NCBI RefSeq assembly: GCF_015762685.1
Contig: NZ_PEHF01000031.1
Span: forward strand, 62,001-126,000
Reading direction: 5' to 3'
Length of the DNA: 64,000 nucleotides
Source: Candidatus Symbiopectobacterium sp. 'North America'
GTDB taxonomy: Bacteria > Pseudomonadota > Gammaproteobacteria > Enterobacterales > Enterobacteriaceae
Below the pieces are notes generated by a model. The model did not search any database, was not told where the DNA came from, and saw only the letters and a list, made by a program, of their open reading frames with translations. Shown piece after piece: positions 29,475 through 41,940 of the stretch (position 1 is its first letter; each line of letters begins with the position of its first letter). The position numbers were made by a program, and so were the translations under genes.

Positions 29475-30889
29475 TTAAGACGCGTCGTTGTCATCCGTGT
29501 AACGTTTGGCCTTGTAGGCCGGGTGCATCAGGTTTTGTATCGAGAAAATGTCATCCAGTTCGCTTTCGGTCAGCAGACCGCGCTCCAGCACCACTTCACG
29601 CACGCTCTTGCCGGTTTCGGCGCAAATCTTGTCGACAATGTCGCCATTGTGGTGGCCAATAAACGGGTTGAGGTAGGTGACAATGCCGATGTAGTTGAAC
29701 ACGTAGGCTTCGCATACCGCTTTGTTGGCGGCAATGCCGTTAACGCATTTTTCCAGCAGGTTGTGGCAGGCGTTGGTAAGAATATGGATTGATTCAAACA
29801 TCGCCTGACCGATAACCGGCTCCATCACGTTAAGCTGCAACTGACCCGCTTCAGACGCCATGGTGACGCAGGTGTCGTTGCCGATCACCTTGAAGCACAC
29901 CTGATTGACCTTGGCTGGCATGATGGACGAGCCTGCCTGCAATTCCGGCAGGTTGATTTCATTGAGGCCAGCGCGCGGGCCAGAAGAGAGCAGGCGCAGG
30001 TCGTTACAGATTTTCGACTCTTCACTGCCAGACGTTTCAGCGCACCGTGTACCATCACGTAAGCGCCGCAGTCGGAGGTGGCTTCGATCAAATCCTCGGC
30101 CGGCACGCACGGCAGTCCGCTCACTTCTGCCAGGCGTTGTACCGCCAACTGTTGGTAACCGTCCGGTGTGTTTAATCGTGTGCCGATGGCCGTCGCGCCC
30201 AGATTCACTTCCAGCAGCAACTCGCCGGTACGCAGCAGGTTTTTGTTCTCTTCGTTAAGCAGCACAGAGAAAGCGTGGAATTCCTGACCCAACGTCATCG
30301 GCACCGCATCCTGTAACTGGGTACGCTCCATCTTCAGGATGGTTTCAAATTCTTTGGCCTTGCGCTCGAAGCCATCCGCCAACTGGGTGATAGCCTCTAC
30401 CAGCGTCAGGATGGCGCTGTACACCGCAATACGAAAGCCGGTGGGGTAGGCATCGTTGGTGGACTGGCATTTGTTCAGATGATCGTTAGGGTTGAGGTAC
30501 TGGTATTCACCTTTGTTATGGCCCATCAGCTCCAGGCCAATATTGGCCAGCACTTCGTTGGTGTTCATGTTCACCGAGGTGCCCGCGCCGCCCTGATACA
30601 CATCAACCGGGAACTGATCCATGCATTTGCCGTTGTTCAACACTTCATCGCAGGCACGAATAATGGTATCGGCAATTGGGCGGGGAATGGTTTTCAGCTC
30701 GCGGTTTGCCAGGGCAGCGGCTTTTTTGACCATCACCATGCCACGCACGAATTCTGGGATATCGCTGATTTTGTGGTTGCTGATGTAAAAATTTTCAATT
30801 GCCCGCAGGGTATGAATGCCATAGTAGGCATCGGCGGGAACTTCACGGGTACCTAACAGGTCTTCTTCAATAAGGATGTTGTCTGACAT
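29475..30889 (-). pseudogene. aspA: Aspartate ammonia-lyase AspA, frameshift plus 24-bp deletion in the signature
   Basis: From ATG 30889 ([24 protein letters not shown]) the protein follows AspA, which converts aspartate to fumarate and ammonia. The frame breaks near 30025, after LKRLAVK, where ATG (Met) has lost a base; the rest ([20 protein letters not shown]) is in another frame to 29475. The superfamily signature [15 protein letters not shown] is also damaged: the sequence runs [13 protein letters not shown], lacking eight residues, as if deleted between two VN copies. GTGLN has become GTRLN. Several independent lesions in a central metabolic gene make error unlikely. Upstream lies a CRP-like site. 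Confidence 0.93.
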
Positions 30890-31387
30890 GAGAGCCTTCT
30901 CTTGAATCCTGCAACTTGATGAGAACGCGTTTTGCTAACCACCTTGGTGTTAACAAAAAAGCGTGTTAACAAATAATCGTGCCAATAAATGCGAGTTATT
31001 ATCACGATGGTGTTACCACAAAATGTATCACCACAGGCAACAGTCGCAGAACGATTGACCATAACTGCCTCCGCTGGGGTGATGATATATTGTATAGAAT
31101 CCCAAAAGCGTAGTTTCGATCACTCAATGAAGATGTGTAATTAATAAAGTAAATAAATTGTGATAGTCGTCACTGGTGATTATTGCGCAATGAAATTTCT
31201 GCCTACAGGTTGAAAATGCTCGCTTGCGCTACCACTTCATTAAATTATAAGGGTTAATGTTGGATCTCTGGTGATATGTCTTCATGATGGCCGGATGCAC
31301 AACAGATGACGGCAGGCTGTGAGTCATGCAGGCATCGATCGTATTAGTCCTTTTATAACAATCAGTTAAATAAATCAGGAGAATCCA
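30890..31387. other. Divergent control region between aspA and fxsA
   Basis: About 500 bases with no gene. It contains GTTAAC repeats near 30950-30970, a CRP-like site (listed separately) and AT-rich promoter-like stretches (TAATTAATAAAGTAAAT). In E. coli aspA is controlled by CRP and oxygen-responsive regulators; I saw no clear FNR box. Confidence 0.45.
31159..31174. promoter_or_regulatory. CRP-like site between aspA and fxsA
   Basis: TGTGATAGTCGTCACT matches TGTGA-N6-TCACA at 9 of 10 positions. It could serve either divergent gene; E. coli aspA is a known CRP target. Confidence 0.6.
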
Positions 31388-31858
31388 GTGCGCTGGTTAC
31401 CGCTATTCCTACTCTTTCTTTTTGCCTACATTGAAATTTCGCTGTTCATCCGCGTTGCGGAAGTACTGGGCGTCGCGGTGACGTTGCTGCTGGTAGTGTT
31501 CACCTCGTGTATTGGCGTTTCTCTGGTGCGTAATCAGGGCGTGAAAACGTTTATTCAGATGCAGCAGAAAATCGCGGCGGGAGAGAGCCCTGCGGCGGAA
31601 ATGGTCAAAAGCGTATCGCTGGTATTGGCGGGCTTTTTGCTGCTACTGCCCGGTTTTTTCACTGACTTCCTTGGATTGCTGCTGTTGTTGCCCCCGGTGC
31701 AAAAGCGGTTGACGGTCAAACTGATGCCTCATCTGCACATTTGGCGCGGCGCTGGCACCACATCGTCCGGCAGTAACGGCAATACCTTTGACAGTGAGTT
31801 TTACCGCAAAGATGACGATCGCAAAAATCTCGAGCACAAAGACGATCAAGACAAATGA
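31388..31858 (+). CDS. fxsA: Membrane protein FxsA
   Basis: 156 residues from a GTG start (GTG CGC TGG), matching FxsA: MRWLPLFLLFLFAYIEISLF, TSCIGVSLVRNQG, AGESPAAEMVKSVSLVLAG and the LLPGFFTDFLGLLLLLPPVQ helix pair. It is an inner-membrane protein with three to four helices and a charged C-terminal tail; in E. coli, overproduction relieves exclusion of phage T7 by the F plasmid. GGAG lies about nine bases before the GTG. It lies between aspA and groES as in E. coli. Intact. Confidence 0.93.
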   Translation: MRWLPLFLLFLFAYIEISLFIRVAEVLGVAVTLLLVVFTSCIGVSLVRNQGVKTFIQMQQKIAAGESPAAEMVKSVSLVLAGFLLLLPGFFTDFLGLLLLLPPVQKRLTVKLMPHLHIWRGAGTTSSGSNGNTFDSEFYRKDDDRKNLEHKDDQDK

Positions 31859-31956
31859 TACTGATTGAGAAAAAGATATTAACTGAATGTTTTATATGTA
31901 TTTTTTATTTCATCTCATCAAAATTTCATCACTATCGCAAAAAAAATCCTTTTTCT

Positions 31957-31987
31957 CCCTTGAAGGGAAGCGAATCGTCCCCATTTA
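31957..31987 (+). promoter_or_regulatory. Sigma-32 heat-shock promoter of groESL
   Basis: CCCTTGAA (31957-31964) and CCCCATTTA (31979-31987), spaced by 14 bases, match the heat-shock consensus and nearly copy the E. coli groE promoter. The element lies 80 bases before groES. Confidence 0.88.
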
Positions 31988-32027
31988 GAAATTCACAAGG
32001 CGGGTATGAGAATGTACCCGGCGTTAA

Positions 32028-32360
<333 letters not shown>

Positions 32361-32392
32361 TCATCTGAATCGAACGAATTTAAGGAAAATAA

Positions 32393-34042
<1,650 letters not shown>

Positions 34043-34115
34043 TCAACGCCGGGCACTCGCGCGTCGCGCTGAGGCCCGGATGAGTGACATAAACACGCTT
34101 CTACGCTCAACATGA

Positions 34116-34150
34116 ACACTATCTTGTATATCATCAGATAGTGTTTTTTT
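34116..34150 (+). terminator. Intrinsic terminator of groESL
   Basis: ACACTATCT and AGATAGTGT form a perfect 9-bp stem with an 11-base loop, followed directly by TTTTTT. It lies about 75 bases after the groEL stop. Confidence 0.88.
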
Positions 34151-34420
34151 ATGTCCCGTTTTTGCCTTTTTTCTGTGCAAGCAGCGATCAAATTTTGCCA
34201 ACGCGCTGTCAAAGATTAAAAAAATGTTATCATATTGCGCACCAAACGGTGGCAGGGTGTGCCGAGGCGTGATGTTTGTGCGCTACAATACGTGCCGCGT
34301 TATGTATTCAAACCCGGCGAGCAAGACTGACACCACGGGCGTGAGTGATGAGAGCGCAACATATCGAAAACGGTATCTCTGCCATCGTCATGCTCCGCCA
34401 GCCACCATTGGAGTAGGGAT

Positions 34421-34969
34421 ATGCCCGATGCAGCGCTAACACGGCTGCGTAACATAGCATGGTTGCACGCGACCAATTGGTTAAAAGAAACGCCGATGAC
34501 GTTGCCATCCCCTGTCGATACCTGGCTGAAAGAAACTGGTTTGATAACGCAGCGGCTGGAACGACATTGCACACAGTTGACGGTGGTACCGTACTATAAT
34601 AGTTACATTGCGACTGAGATGCTGGGTGATGAACAGCGCGAGTTACCAGACAGCGCGCGTTATTGGTTGCGAGAGGTGATAATCTACGGTGATGGACAGC
34701 CCTGGGTGGCCGCCAGAACCTTGATTCCGCCTTCAGCCCTTGACACCTCTGTGTCGGCGTTGACAACGCTTGGTGATACACCGCTCGGGCGCTATCTGTT
34801 TAAACAGGATTCCCTGCAACGCGATTACATTCACATTGGGCGCTGTGAAAACCTGTGGGCTCGGCGATCCCGTTTGCGTTTGTTAAATCAGCCAATACTG
34901 CTGACAGAATTGTTTTTGCCCTCGTCGCCTGCATATCATTTTCCAGGCGTTGAACGGGGTAACCGTTAA
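34421..34969 (+). CDS. ubiC: Chorismate pyruvate-lyase UbiC
   Basis: 182 residues, slightly longer than in E. coli (165). It converts chorismate to 4-hydroxybenzoate, the first committed step of ubiquinone synthesis. Family segments include ARYWLREVIIYGDGQPWVAARTLIPPS (shown in part), TPLGRYLF, RDYIHIGR and WARRSRLRLLNQPILLTELFLPSSPAY. The catalytic Arg (in ARTLIPPS) and the late Glu (LLTELFLP) are present. GTAGGGAT precedes the ATG. It is followed by ubiA after six bases, the usual operon. Confidence 0.93.
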   Translation: MPDAALTRLRNIAWLHATNWLKETPMTLPSPVDTWLKETGLITQRLERHCTQLTVVPYYNSYIATEMLGDEQRELPDSARYWLREVIIYGDGQPWVAARTLIPPSALDTSVSALTTLGDTPLGRYLFKQDSLQRDYIHIGRCENLWARRSRLRLLNQPILLTELFLPSSPAYHFPGVERGNR

Positions 34970-34975
34970 GGAGAA

Positions 34976-35845
34976 ATGACGTTGGAAAGAAGTATGACAG
35001 CGAGAAAATGGGGCCCTTATTGTCGGGTAATGCGAATTGATAAGCCGATTGGTTCCCTGCTGTTGCTCTGGCCAACCCTCTGGGCATTATGGCTGGCGGG
35101 CGGTGGCGTGCCGAGCCCGTGGACGCTGTTGGTCTTCGTTGCGGGCGTATTTCTGATGCGCGCTGCAGGCTGTGTTATCAATGATTACGCTGACCGCCAT
35201 TTTGATGGGCATGTAAAACGCACCGCGTCTCGTCCCTTGCCCAGCGGCTTGGTGAGCGAGCAATCGGCAAAAGTGCTGTTTGTTATTCTGGTGCTGATGG
35301 CGTTTGCTCTGGTGCTGACATTGAATCGCATGACCATTTGGCTCTCAGTGGCAGCCTTGGCATTGGCATGGATATACCCCTTCATGAAACGCGTCAGCCA
35401 CCTGCCACAGTTTGTGTTGGGCGCGGCGTTCGGCTGGTCGATCCCCATGGCGTATGCCGCAGTCAGCGAATCCCTGCCCGCAAGCGCCTGGATCATGTTT
35501 TTAGCCTACATCTGCTGGACCGTCGCCTACGACACACAATATGCCATGATCGATCGCGATGATGACCTCAAGATTGGCATCAAATCCACCGCCATTCTGT
35601 TCGGGCGTTTTGATACCTTGATTATCGGCTTGTTGCAGGCGAGCATGCTGGCACTGATGGTGGTACTAGGCATGCAAATGAAACTGGGGGCGGCATTTTA
35701 CCTAACGGTACTGATGGCGGCTGGTCTGCTCGGCTATCAGCAATGGCTGACCGCCGGGCGTGAGCGTGATGCCTGTTTCCGTGCGTTCCACAACAATAAC
35801 TTTGTGGGGATGGTGTTGTTTGCCGGGATTGTGCTGGGGCTGTGA
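34976..35845 (+). CDS. ubiA: 4-hydroxybenzoate octaprenyltransferase UbiA
   Basis: 289 residues, an inner-membrane prenyltransferase with about eight to nine helices. Both Asp-rich motifs that bind prenyl diphosphate and magnesium are present: [15 protein letters not shown] (around residue 65) and [16 protein letters not shown] (around residue 185). It joins the polyprenyl chain to 4-hydroxybenzoate made by UbiC. AAGGAGAAATG marks the start at 34976; an internal ATG 18 bases later is also possible. Operon with ubiC, convergent with plsB. Intact. Confidence 0.95.
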   Translation: MTLERSMTARKWGPYCRVMRIDKPIGSLLLLWPTLWALWLAGGGVPSPWTLLVFVAGVFLMRAAGCVINDYADRHFDGHVKRTASRPLPSGLVSEQSAKVLFVILVLMAFALVLTLNRMTIWLSVAALALAWIYPFMKRVSHLPQFVLGAAFGWSIPMAYAAVSESLPASAWIMFLAYICWTVAYDTQYAMIDRDDDLKIGIKSTAILFGRFDTLIIGLLQASMLALMVVLGMQMKLGAAFYLTVLMAAGLLGYQQWLTAGRERDACFRAFHNNNFVGMVLFAGIVLGL

Positions 35846-35915
35846 TGGTCCCCGGCATCACACATGGCGTGTGATGCCGGAGTAAAGCGGCAATAAACCG
35901 CGCAGTCGCGCAACA

Positions 35916-38381
35916 CTACGCTTGCGCTACTTCCTGCTTTTCTTCTTCCGATTCTGCGCTGGCCGGTGTGCTGGCACTTTCAATCGTCAACCGAACGTCC
36001 GGTGTGATCAAATCGCTAAGAATGCGGTAGAGTTCCAAGGTATTGCGCGTATCCACGCTGCTGCTGTCGCTGATGTAACCTTCTTGGCACAGCGTGGCAA
36101 CCAGCGTTGAGAACACGGCCTTATCGAAGAACTCAGGCGCGTTGATGCCATGCAGCACGGACAGGCGCTGCGCCATATTGCGGCTCTCTTTTTCCAACGT
36201 ACCGCGGTTCATTTCCGGGTTAGCACCTAGTAATGACAACGTAATCGCGTAGCGTTGCAGGGTTTCCCGCACGCCGGCAGCCAGCAGTTGGAGTGTACGA
36301 ATTCGCAGCGGGTTCAACACCAGCACATCTTGCTTGATGACAATCAGTTCTTGACGCACCAGTTCTGCTGTCAACGTTTCAATGACGGCAGGCAGTCCCT
36401 CTTTACTGTAATGCAAGAACAGTTCGGCTTGAATTAACGGGTAAATCAATGACATCTGCCGTGTTAACTCATCCGGCGTGATCCTTCCTCGGTGCATGAC
36501 AATGCTGGCGATCATCGATGGCAGTACCAGCAAATGCTGGATGTTATTGCGGTAATAGGTCATCAACACAGCCTGTTCACGCGGCAGAATGATGATCTCG
36601 CCAATATTGTCTTGCTCGACCTCGAATTTGTTCATTGCCAGCGCGTGTTCCAGCAGTTCCGGCGCAGTCTTTTTTGGCGCAGTGACATCTTTGCTGTAAG
36701 GCACGTTGCGTAGCAATTGCAAATAGCAGTCCAGTTGCTCATGCATTTGCTCACGGGTTAGCGCGCGCTGACGTGACGCCAGAAGAGCCGTGGAACACAG
36801 GTTCATGGCGTTGGCGGCGGCGGCATTGTTAATACGCACCATGATGATATCGGCAATATCCTGCATGGTAGGCGTGAGCCAGGTAGGACGCTGCGCTTCA
36901 ATCGGATCGATAGCTTCGCGCCACTGCGGTACATGGTGGTTGAGGTAAGGCGTCAGCGACAGCGGCTCGCCAAAATTCACATAGCCTTGCCCCAGATTGC
37001 GCAGTTTGCGTAACCCGCGCACCATCTGCATGAAGCCTTCTTTCTCTTTGGTGGCACCGCGCAGTTCTTTCGCATAGGTGCCCACTTCCATCACATGCTC
37101 ATACCCCACATAAATCGGCACCAGCGTGATGCGGCGGGTACCGCCGCGCAGCATCTCCTGAAGGGTCATGGCCAGCGTGCCTGTCTTGGGCTCCAGCAAA
37201 CGACCCGTGCGCGAACGCCCCCCTTCCATAAAGTACTCAACGGAGTAGCCGCGAGAGAACAGCTCGCCGAGATATTCACGGAAGATGGTGGAGTAGAGCT
37301 TGTTGCCCTTGAAGGTACGGCGAATAAAGAAAGCACCCAGACGGCGGAAAATTGGGCCTGCGGGCCAGAAATTCAGGTTGATACCGGCTGCGATATGGGG
37401 AGGAACCAGACCTTGATGATACAGCACATAGGAAAGCAGCAGGTAGTCCATGTGACTACGGTGGCAAGGCACGTAAACCAGTTCATGGCCATCCTGCGCC
37501 AACTGGCGTACGCGTTCGGCATTATGTACGTTGATGCCTTGATACAGGCGGTTCCAGGTCCAGCTCAGAATGCGATCGGAAAGCCGCACGGCCTCATAAG
37601 AGAAGTCCGCTGCGATCTCTTCCATCAGAGCGATGGCATTTTGCTGCGCTTTTTCATGGGAGATTTTCTTGCTGCGCGCCTCATCTTCAACGGCTTTCTT
37701 GATGGCCTTGGAGTCCAGTAGCTTATGGAATAACTCCTGACGTACTGGCAAACGCGGGCCAACGGCAGCCAGACGCTGACGGGCAAAGTGCATGCGGGCG
37801 ACACGCGCCAGTTTGTGCGCTATGGTTTTGTCAGTGCCGTGTTCGGTTGCCATATGGCGCAGCGACACGATGCTGGAGAAGCGCACAAAGCTGTCGCGTC
37901 CCAGCCAGAGCACCGCAAAGAATTTCTCAATGCCGTTCAACAGACGCAGATGCGGCGTCGCGCCGTGCTGTCCTTCTCGACCCGGAGAGCGGCCAAACAT
38001 GACAGAAACGGGCACCATCTGTACATCGAGATAGGGATTGTTGCGGTGCAGATCCAGATAATCGTGGAACAGTTTGACGGATTTCTGCTTGGGCGTGTAA
38101 TAGCGAAACACGCGCGGGCCATCGTTAATAAACACATGGCTGGGCAGTGATACACCGTCAATTTCAGTGGGTTCCTGCGGATCGGGCAGTTCTAACGCTT
38201 GGCATTTTGTGCGCAGCGTCAGTAAATCCGCCTGTGAGTTATAGGGCAGCACATAAAGGATGGGGCGAGACGGATCCAGCCCTAACTCCGCCACGGGATC
38301 GTTAGGAATTATCTTGCTTTTCACTAACAATTTAAGTGGGAAATTCAGTAATTTATAGTAAATTTTACGCCAGCCGGACAT
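35916..38381 (-). CDS. plsB: Glycerol-3-phosphate acyltransferase PlsB
   Basis: 821 residues from ATG 38381 ([16 protein letters not shown]), matching the E. coli start; an in-frame ATG at 38459 would add 26 unrelated residues. PlsB carries out the first acylation of glycerol-3-phosphate in phospholipid synthesis at the inner membrane. The acyltransferase motifs are clear: [15 protein letters not shown] (HX4D), [34 protein letters not shown] and [16 protein letters not shown]. Divergent from dgkA, as in E. coli. The gene is intact over nearly 2.5 kb, the longest undamaged gene here. Confidence 0.97.
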   Translation of the reverse strand: MSGWRKIYYKLLNFPLKLLVKSKIIPNDPVAELGLDPSRPILYVLPYNSQADLLTLRTKCQALELPDPQEPTEIDGVSLPSHVFINDGPRVFRYYTPKQKSVKLFHDYLDLHRNNPYLDVQMVPVSVMFGRSPGREGQHGATPHLRLLNGIEKFFAVLWLGRDSFVRFSSIVSLRHMATEHGTDKTIAHKLARVARMHFARQRLAAVGPRLPVRQELFHKLLDSKAIKKAVEDEARSKKISHEKAQQNAIALMEEIAADFSYEAVRLSDRILSWTWNRLYQGINVHNAERVRQLAQDGHELVYVPCHRSHMDYLLLSYVLYHQGLVPPHIAAGINLNFWPAGPIFRRLGAFFIRRTFKGNKLYSTIFREYLGELFSRGYSVEYFMEGGRSRTGRLLEPKTGTLAMTLQEMLRGGTRRITLVPIYVGYEHVMEVGTYAKELRGATKEKEGFMQMVRGLRKLRNLGQGYVNFGEPLSLTPYLNHHVPQWREAIDPIEAQRPTWLTPTMQDIADIIMVRINNAAAANAMNLCSTALLASRQRALTREQMHEQLDCYLQLLRNVPYSKDVTAPKKTAPELLEHALAMNKFEVEQDNIGEIIILPREQAVLMTYYRNNIQHLLVLPSMIASIVMHRGRITPDELTRQMSLIYPLIQAELFLHYSKEGLPAVIETLTAELVRQELIVIKQDVLVLNPLRIRTLQLLAAGVRETLQRYAITLSLLGANPEMNRGTLEKESRNMAQRLSVLHGINAPEFFDKAVFSTLVATLCQEGYISDSSSVDTRNTLELYRILSDLITPDVRLTIESASTPASAESEEEKQEVAQA

Positions 38382-38509
38382 AACAACCAGAAGCCTCTTG
38401 AGTAGCAATGCGCCGCAAGGATACCATAAAGTACACGGGAAATCTGTGGTGTGAGACAACGGTGTTACGGGAAAATTGCAAAAAATCTCTGATAAACGGG
38501 TGAAAAAAC

Positions 38510-38875
38510 ATGAATAAGGCTACCGGGGTAACTCGGATTATCAAAGCAACCGGGTACTCTCTCAAAGGGCTGAAACAGGCATGGCAGCACGAAGCCGCAT
38601 TTCGGCAAGAACTGATGCTGCTGGTCGTAGCGGTGCTGGTCGCGTGTTGGCTCCCCGTGTCACTGTTAGAGCGGCTATTGCTGATTGGTGTGGTGGTGGT
38701 AGTGCTGATGGAGTTAGTCAACAGCGCGATTGAGGCGGTTGTCGATCGCGTGGGGACGGAGCACCATGAACTCTCCGGGCGCGCCAAGGATATCGGATCG
38801 GCAGCCGTGTTTATGGCTTTGGTCTTTGCCGCCGTTGTCTGGGTGAGCATTCTCTGGCCCCTCGTGCTGGGGTGA
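38510..38875 (+). CDS. dgkA: Diacylglycerol kinase DgkA
   Basis: 121 residues, a trimeric inner-membrane enzyme with three helices that phosphorylates diacylglycerol for recycling to phosphatidate. Family landmarks are the amphipathic start ([20 protein letters not shown]), the catalytic [15 protein letters not shown] with its Glu and Asn, and the segment [13 protein letters not shown]. It lies between plsB (divergent) and lexA (same strand), as in E. coli. Intact. Confidence 0.95.
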   Translation: MNKATGVTRIIKATGYSLKGLKQAWQHEAAFRQELMLLVVAVLVACWLPVSLLERLLLIGVVVVVLMELVNSAIEAVVDRVGTEHHELSGRAKDIGSAAVFMALVFAAVVWVSILWPLVLG

Positions 38876-38950
38876 TTTCAGCATGATTTTGGGGCAAAGC
38901 TCATAAAAACACGGGTATTTGCCTCTCTGTCATTCCCAAGCCGCGATGAC

Positions 38951-38966
38951 CTGTATATACTCACAG
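38951..38966 (+). promoter_or_regulatory. LexA (SOS) box 1
   Basis: CTGTATATACTCACAG matches CTGT-N8-ACAG exactly. It lies 29 bases before lexA and would give autorepression. Confidence 0.93.
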
Positions 38967-38971
38967 ATAAA

Positions 38972-38987
38972 CTGTATAAACAACCAG
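38972..38987 (+). promoter_or_regulatory. LexA (SOS) box 2
   Basis: CTGTATAAACAACCAG matches CTGT-N8-ACAG except for one base in the right arm. Together with box 1, five bases away, it reproduces the double operator of E. coli lexA. Confidence 0.87.
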
Positions 38988-38995
38988 GGGGCGGG

Positions 38996-39607
38996 ATGAA
39001 AGCATTAACAACCAGACAGCAGCAGGTCTATGATCTGATTCGCGATCATATTACGCAGTCCGGCATGCCGCCAACGCGTGCCGAGATTGCCCAGCAACTG
39101 GGTTTCCGTTCACCGAACGCGGCGGAGGAGCATCTGAAGGCGCTGGCGCGTAAAGGCGTGATTGAAATTGTCTCCGGCGCATCACGCGGTATCCGTCTGC
39201 TGATGGAAGATGAAAATGCTGGCCTGCCGCTGATTGGGCGTGTTGCTGCGGGTGAACCGCTGCTGGCACAAGAGCACATCGAGTGCCACTATCAGGTCGA
39301 TCCGGCCATGTTCAAACCGCATGCAGACTTTCTGCTGCGCGTCATCGGTATGTCGATGAAAGACATCGGGATACTGGATGGTGACTTGCTTGCCGTGCAT
39401 AAAACGCAAGAGGTGCGTAACGGCCAGCTGGTGGTGGCCCGCATTGAAGATGAAGTGACGGTTAAGCGCTTGAAGCGTCAAGGTAATACCGTAAAACTTC
39501 TGGCGGAAAATGAGGCTTTTTCTCCCATCGTGGTTGATTTGCGTGAGCAGAGCTTCAGTATTGAAGGGCTGGCCGTCGGTGTTATCCGCAACGGTGAGTG
39601 GAGCTAA
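38996..39607 (+). CDS. lexA: SOS repressor LexA
   Basis: 203 residues. The winged helix-turn-helix is at residues 1-70 ([20 protein letters not shown]). Self-cleavage elements are all present: the Ala-Gly site in [12 protein letters not shown] (about residue 84), the nucleophile Ser in IGMSMKDIG (about 119) and the Lys in [15 protein letters not shown] (about 156). It represses DNA-damage genes until RecA filaments trigger cleavage. Two LexA boxes precede it. GGGGGCGGG lies just before the ATG. Intact. Confidence 0.98.
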   Translation: MKALTTRQQQVYDLIRDHITQSGMPPTRAEIAQQLGFRSPNAAEEHLKALARKGVIEIVSGASRGIRLLMEDENAGLPLIGRVAAGEPLLAQEHIECHYQVDPAMFKPHADFLLRVIGMSMKDIGILDGDLLAVHKTQEVRNGQLVVARIEDEVTVKRLKRQGNTVKLLAENEAFSPIVVDLREQSFSIEGLAVGVIRNGEWS

Positions 39608-39635
39608 ACGCCGTTAGCCGACAGGGCGTTTCTTT
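39606..39635 (+). terminator. Probable terminator of lexA
   Basis: AAACGCC (overlapping the lexA stop) pairs with GGCGTTT at 39625-39631, followed by CTTTC. The T run is weak, so the call is tentative. Confidence 0.45.
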
Positions 39636-39673
39636 CAGGTAAAGCCTTGTCGGTGACGTGATGCCCTCTCAGC

Positions 39674-40115
39674 TCAACGACCGGGTTTCGAATTCTTGAT
39701 GGGCACAGTATGGTCGTGGTGACAGTGCCCATGTTCACGGCAATCAGCCACTTCCTGACAGGATTCGCACAGGCCGTGTGTCTCGACCACGCTGTGACGC
39801 AGCGATCGCAAATAAACAGCGCTGAAGTATGGCTATGCTCTTCAATGTGGTGACACATGACATAGCGGTTGGTCGATTCCACACGATGGATAAACCCTTG
39901 CTCCAGCAGAAAATCCAGTGCGCGATATACGGTAGGCGGTTTGGCTTGCGGTTCTGAGGCGCGCAGCAGATCCAACAGATCGTAAGCACTGACGCGCCGT
40001 GTTGCTGGGCCATCAGCCGAAGCACTTCGAGTCTCTGTGGCGTAAGGCGCACGTTGCGCTGTTGGCAAATACTTTCCGCCTGGGCAAGGAGTTTGTCTTG
40101 GTCGCTTGAATCCAT
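39674..40115 (-). pseudogene. zur: Zinc uptake regulator Zur, frameshift plus deletion
   Basis: From ATG 40115 the frame reads KLLAQAESICQQRNVRLTPQ and LEVLRLMAQQHGA as in Zur, the Fur-family repressor of zinc uptake. Near 39995 it shifts; SAYDLLDLLRASEPQAKPPT and ALDFLLEQGFIHRVEST follow in another frame. After FICDRC (about 39802) around 25 expected residues are gone, and the end (SVVETHGLCESCQEVADCRE then HCHHDHTVPIKN) is in a third frame to 39674. CGCTGCG at the junction could be a surviving copy of a short direct repeat. The lost part carries metal and dimer residues, so zinc-responsive repression should be absent. Confidence 0.92.
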
Positions 40116-40212
40116 TGGCCTGATCCTACCGCATGATGATGAACATGTTGTTCATCTTACCATGTAAGGTGCGGATCGCGCTGTGATAATCCATCAGTAG
40201 GTCGAATGCGCC

Positions 40213-40914
40213 TCAGGCCACCAGATCGATAAGCAGCGCGCGCAGCGGGGCTTTGGCGCGGATAGTCAGCTGTTTTTCCTGCTGAATGAAGGCGCCGTCT
40301 CCACACTGTAACATCGTTGCGTTCTCTTGCGGCGTCATGGCTTCCATCGCACCGTGAATCACCTGAAAATAGGCGCGGTTGCCGTTGAGCGTCAACGTGT
40401 GTTGTTCACCTTCGTCCAATTGCAGATGGTGTACCCAAACTTGTTGGCGAAGTTGCAGGCTGCCGTTTTCACCTTCCGGTGAGGCGAGCAGTTTGACTTT
40501 TGCATCGCATAGTGCAAGGCGTTGCAGAGCACTGTTTTCCCGTGACGGGCAGGCATTGAACCACAGTTGCAAACGTGTCAGCGGCGTTGTATCGCTAATG
40601 CTGTACTCGCTGTAGCTTACCGCAGGCTGTGCGGCCAATAACAGAACGTCGCCCGCCTTTGCGCGGATATGGCCCCCATTGCTGTCGCGATATTCCGCTT
40701 CACCTTGCAGCAGAATATTTAAAATATCGACCTGCGGTTAGGTGCGTGGCTGAAACGTCGAGCCTGGCTTGAGGACTTCCTGATTCAATACGCGCAGTGA
40801 GGCAAAGCCTAACAGCTCAGGATCGAAATAATGGCCGAAGGAGAAGGTGTAGCGCGCTTGCAGCCAGCCGTAGTCAGCTTGACCGCACTATTCCGCTGTT
40901 CTGCATATGATCAT
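40213..40914 (-). pseudogene. yhaK: Pirin-family protein YhaK, two nonsense codons
   Basis: A single uninterrupted frame from ATG 40914 to 40213 matches YhaK, a bicupin pirin-type protein of uncertain, redox-sensitive role: DYGWLQARYTFSFGHYFDPE, LLGFASLRVLNQEVLKPG, RLQLWFNACPSRENSAL. It is broken by TAG at 40888-40890 (where a Gln codon CAG is expected, before CGQADYG) and TAA at 40738-40740 (where Tyr is expected in RTYPQVDIL). No indel is present. A fragment could start at an ATG near 40638. It is next to and divergent from yhaJ, the conserved pairing. Confidence 0.9.
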
Positions 40915-41022
40915 GGTTCTGCACCTCAAAAATTACACTAAACAAATAGTAATTGTATGGACGTTGGATTGTTAGCTAGTTAATCTGGTGGGTATATTCA
41001 AAATTCCTGAATGAGTGAATAA

Positions 41023-41919
41023 ATGGCAAAAGAACGGGCATTAACGCTGGAAGCGCTGCGAGTGATGGACGCCATCGATCGCCTTGGCAGCTTTGCGGCG
41101 GCGGCTGATGAGCTGGGGCGCGTGCCGTCGGCGCTGAGCTATACCATGCAAAAGCTGGAAGAAGAACTCGACGTCGTGCTTTTTGATCGCTCAGGTCACC
41201 GCACTAAATTTACCAACGTGGAGCGCATGTTGCTCGAACGGGGAAGAATCCTGCTTGAAGCCGCCGATAAACTGACCACCGATGCGGAAGCGCTGGCGCG
41301 CGGCTGGGAAACCCATATCACTATCGTCGTTGAAGCGCTGATCCCTACTGAGAAACTGTTTCCCCTGCTGGATAAGCTGGCGCTGAAAGCCAATACCCAG
41401 GTGTCATTGCTGACCGAGGTGCTTGCCGGTGCCTGGGAGCGTTTAGAGCAGGAGCGGGCCGATATCGTGATTGCCCCTGATATGCACTTTCGCGCCTCTT
41501 CCGAAGTGAATACGCGCAAGCTATACACCATGAACAACGTTTACGTCGCCAGCCCGGATCACCCTATTCATCAGGAACCTGAGCCGCTGTCGGATGTGAC
41601 GCGCATTAAATATCGCGGGATTGCCGTGGCGGATACCGCGTGTGAACGCCCGGTATTGGCCGTGCAACTGTTGGATAAGCAGCAGCGTTTAACGGTGAGT
41701 TCTATTGATAATAAACGCCGCGCGCTGTTGGCGGGATTGGGCGTTGCCACTATGCCTTATCCCATGGTCGCCAGGGATATTGCCGAAGGGCGCTTGCGGG
41801 TTGTCAGCCCGGAATATTCTATGGAGAGCCAGATTATCATGGCTTGGCGTCGTGACAGCATGGGTAAGGCAAAATCCTGGTTCTTGCGCGAATTGCCCAA
41901 AGCGCTGAACCAGGCTTGA
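41023..41919 (+). CDS. yhaJ: LysR-family regulator YhaJ
   Basis: 298 residues, the E. coli YhaJ length. The N-terminal helix-turn-helix is clear (ALRVMDAIDRLGSFAAAADE, SALSYTMQKLEEELDVVLFD), followed by the effector-binding domain. In E. coli YhaJ responds to aromatic compounds and activates yqjF and yhaK among others; those neighbours are present here, yqjF intact and yhaK broken. Position between yhaK and yqjG is conserved. Intact. Confidence 0.9.
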   Translation: MAKERALTLEALRVMDAIDRLGSFAAAADELGRVPSALSYTMQKLEEELDVVLFDRSGHRTKFTNVERMLLERGRILLEAADKLTTDAEALARGWETHITIVVEALIPTEKLFPLLDKLALKANTQVSLLTEVLAGAWERLEQERADIVIAPDMHFRASSEVNTRKLYTMNNVYVASPDHPIHQEPEPLSDVTRIKYRGIAVADTACERPVLAVQLLDKQQRLTVSSIDNKRRALLAGLGVATMPYPMVARDIAEGRLRVVSPEYSMESQIIMAWRRDSMGKAKSWFLRELPKALNQA

Positions 41920-41940
41920 TGTGATGCTCGCGACTATCTT

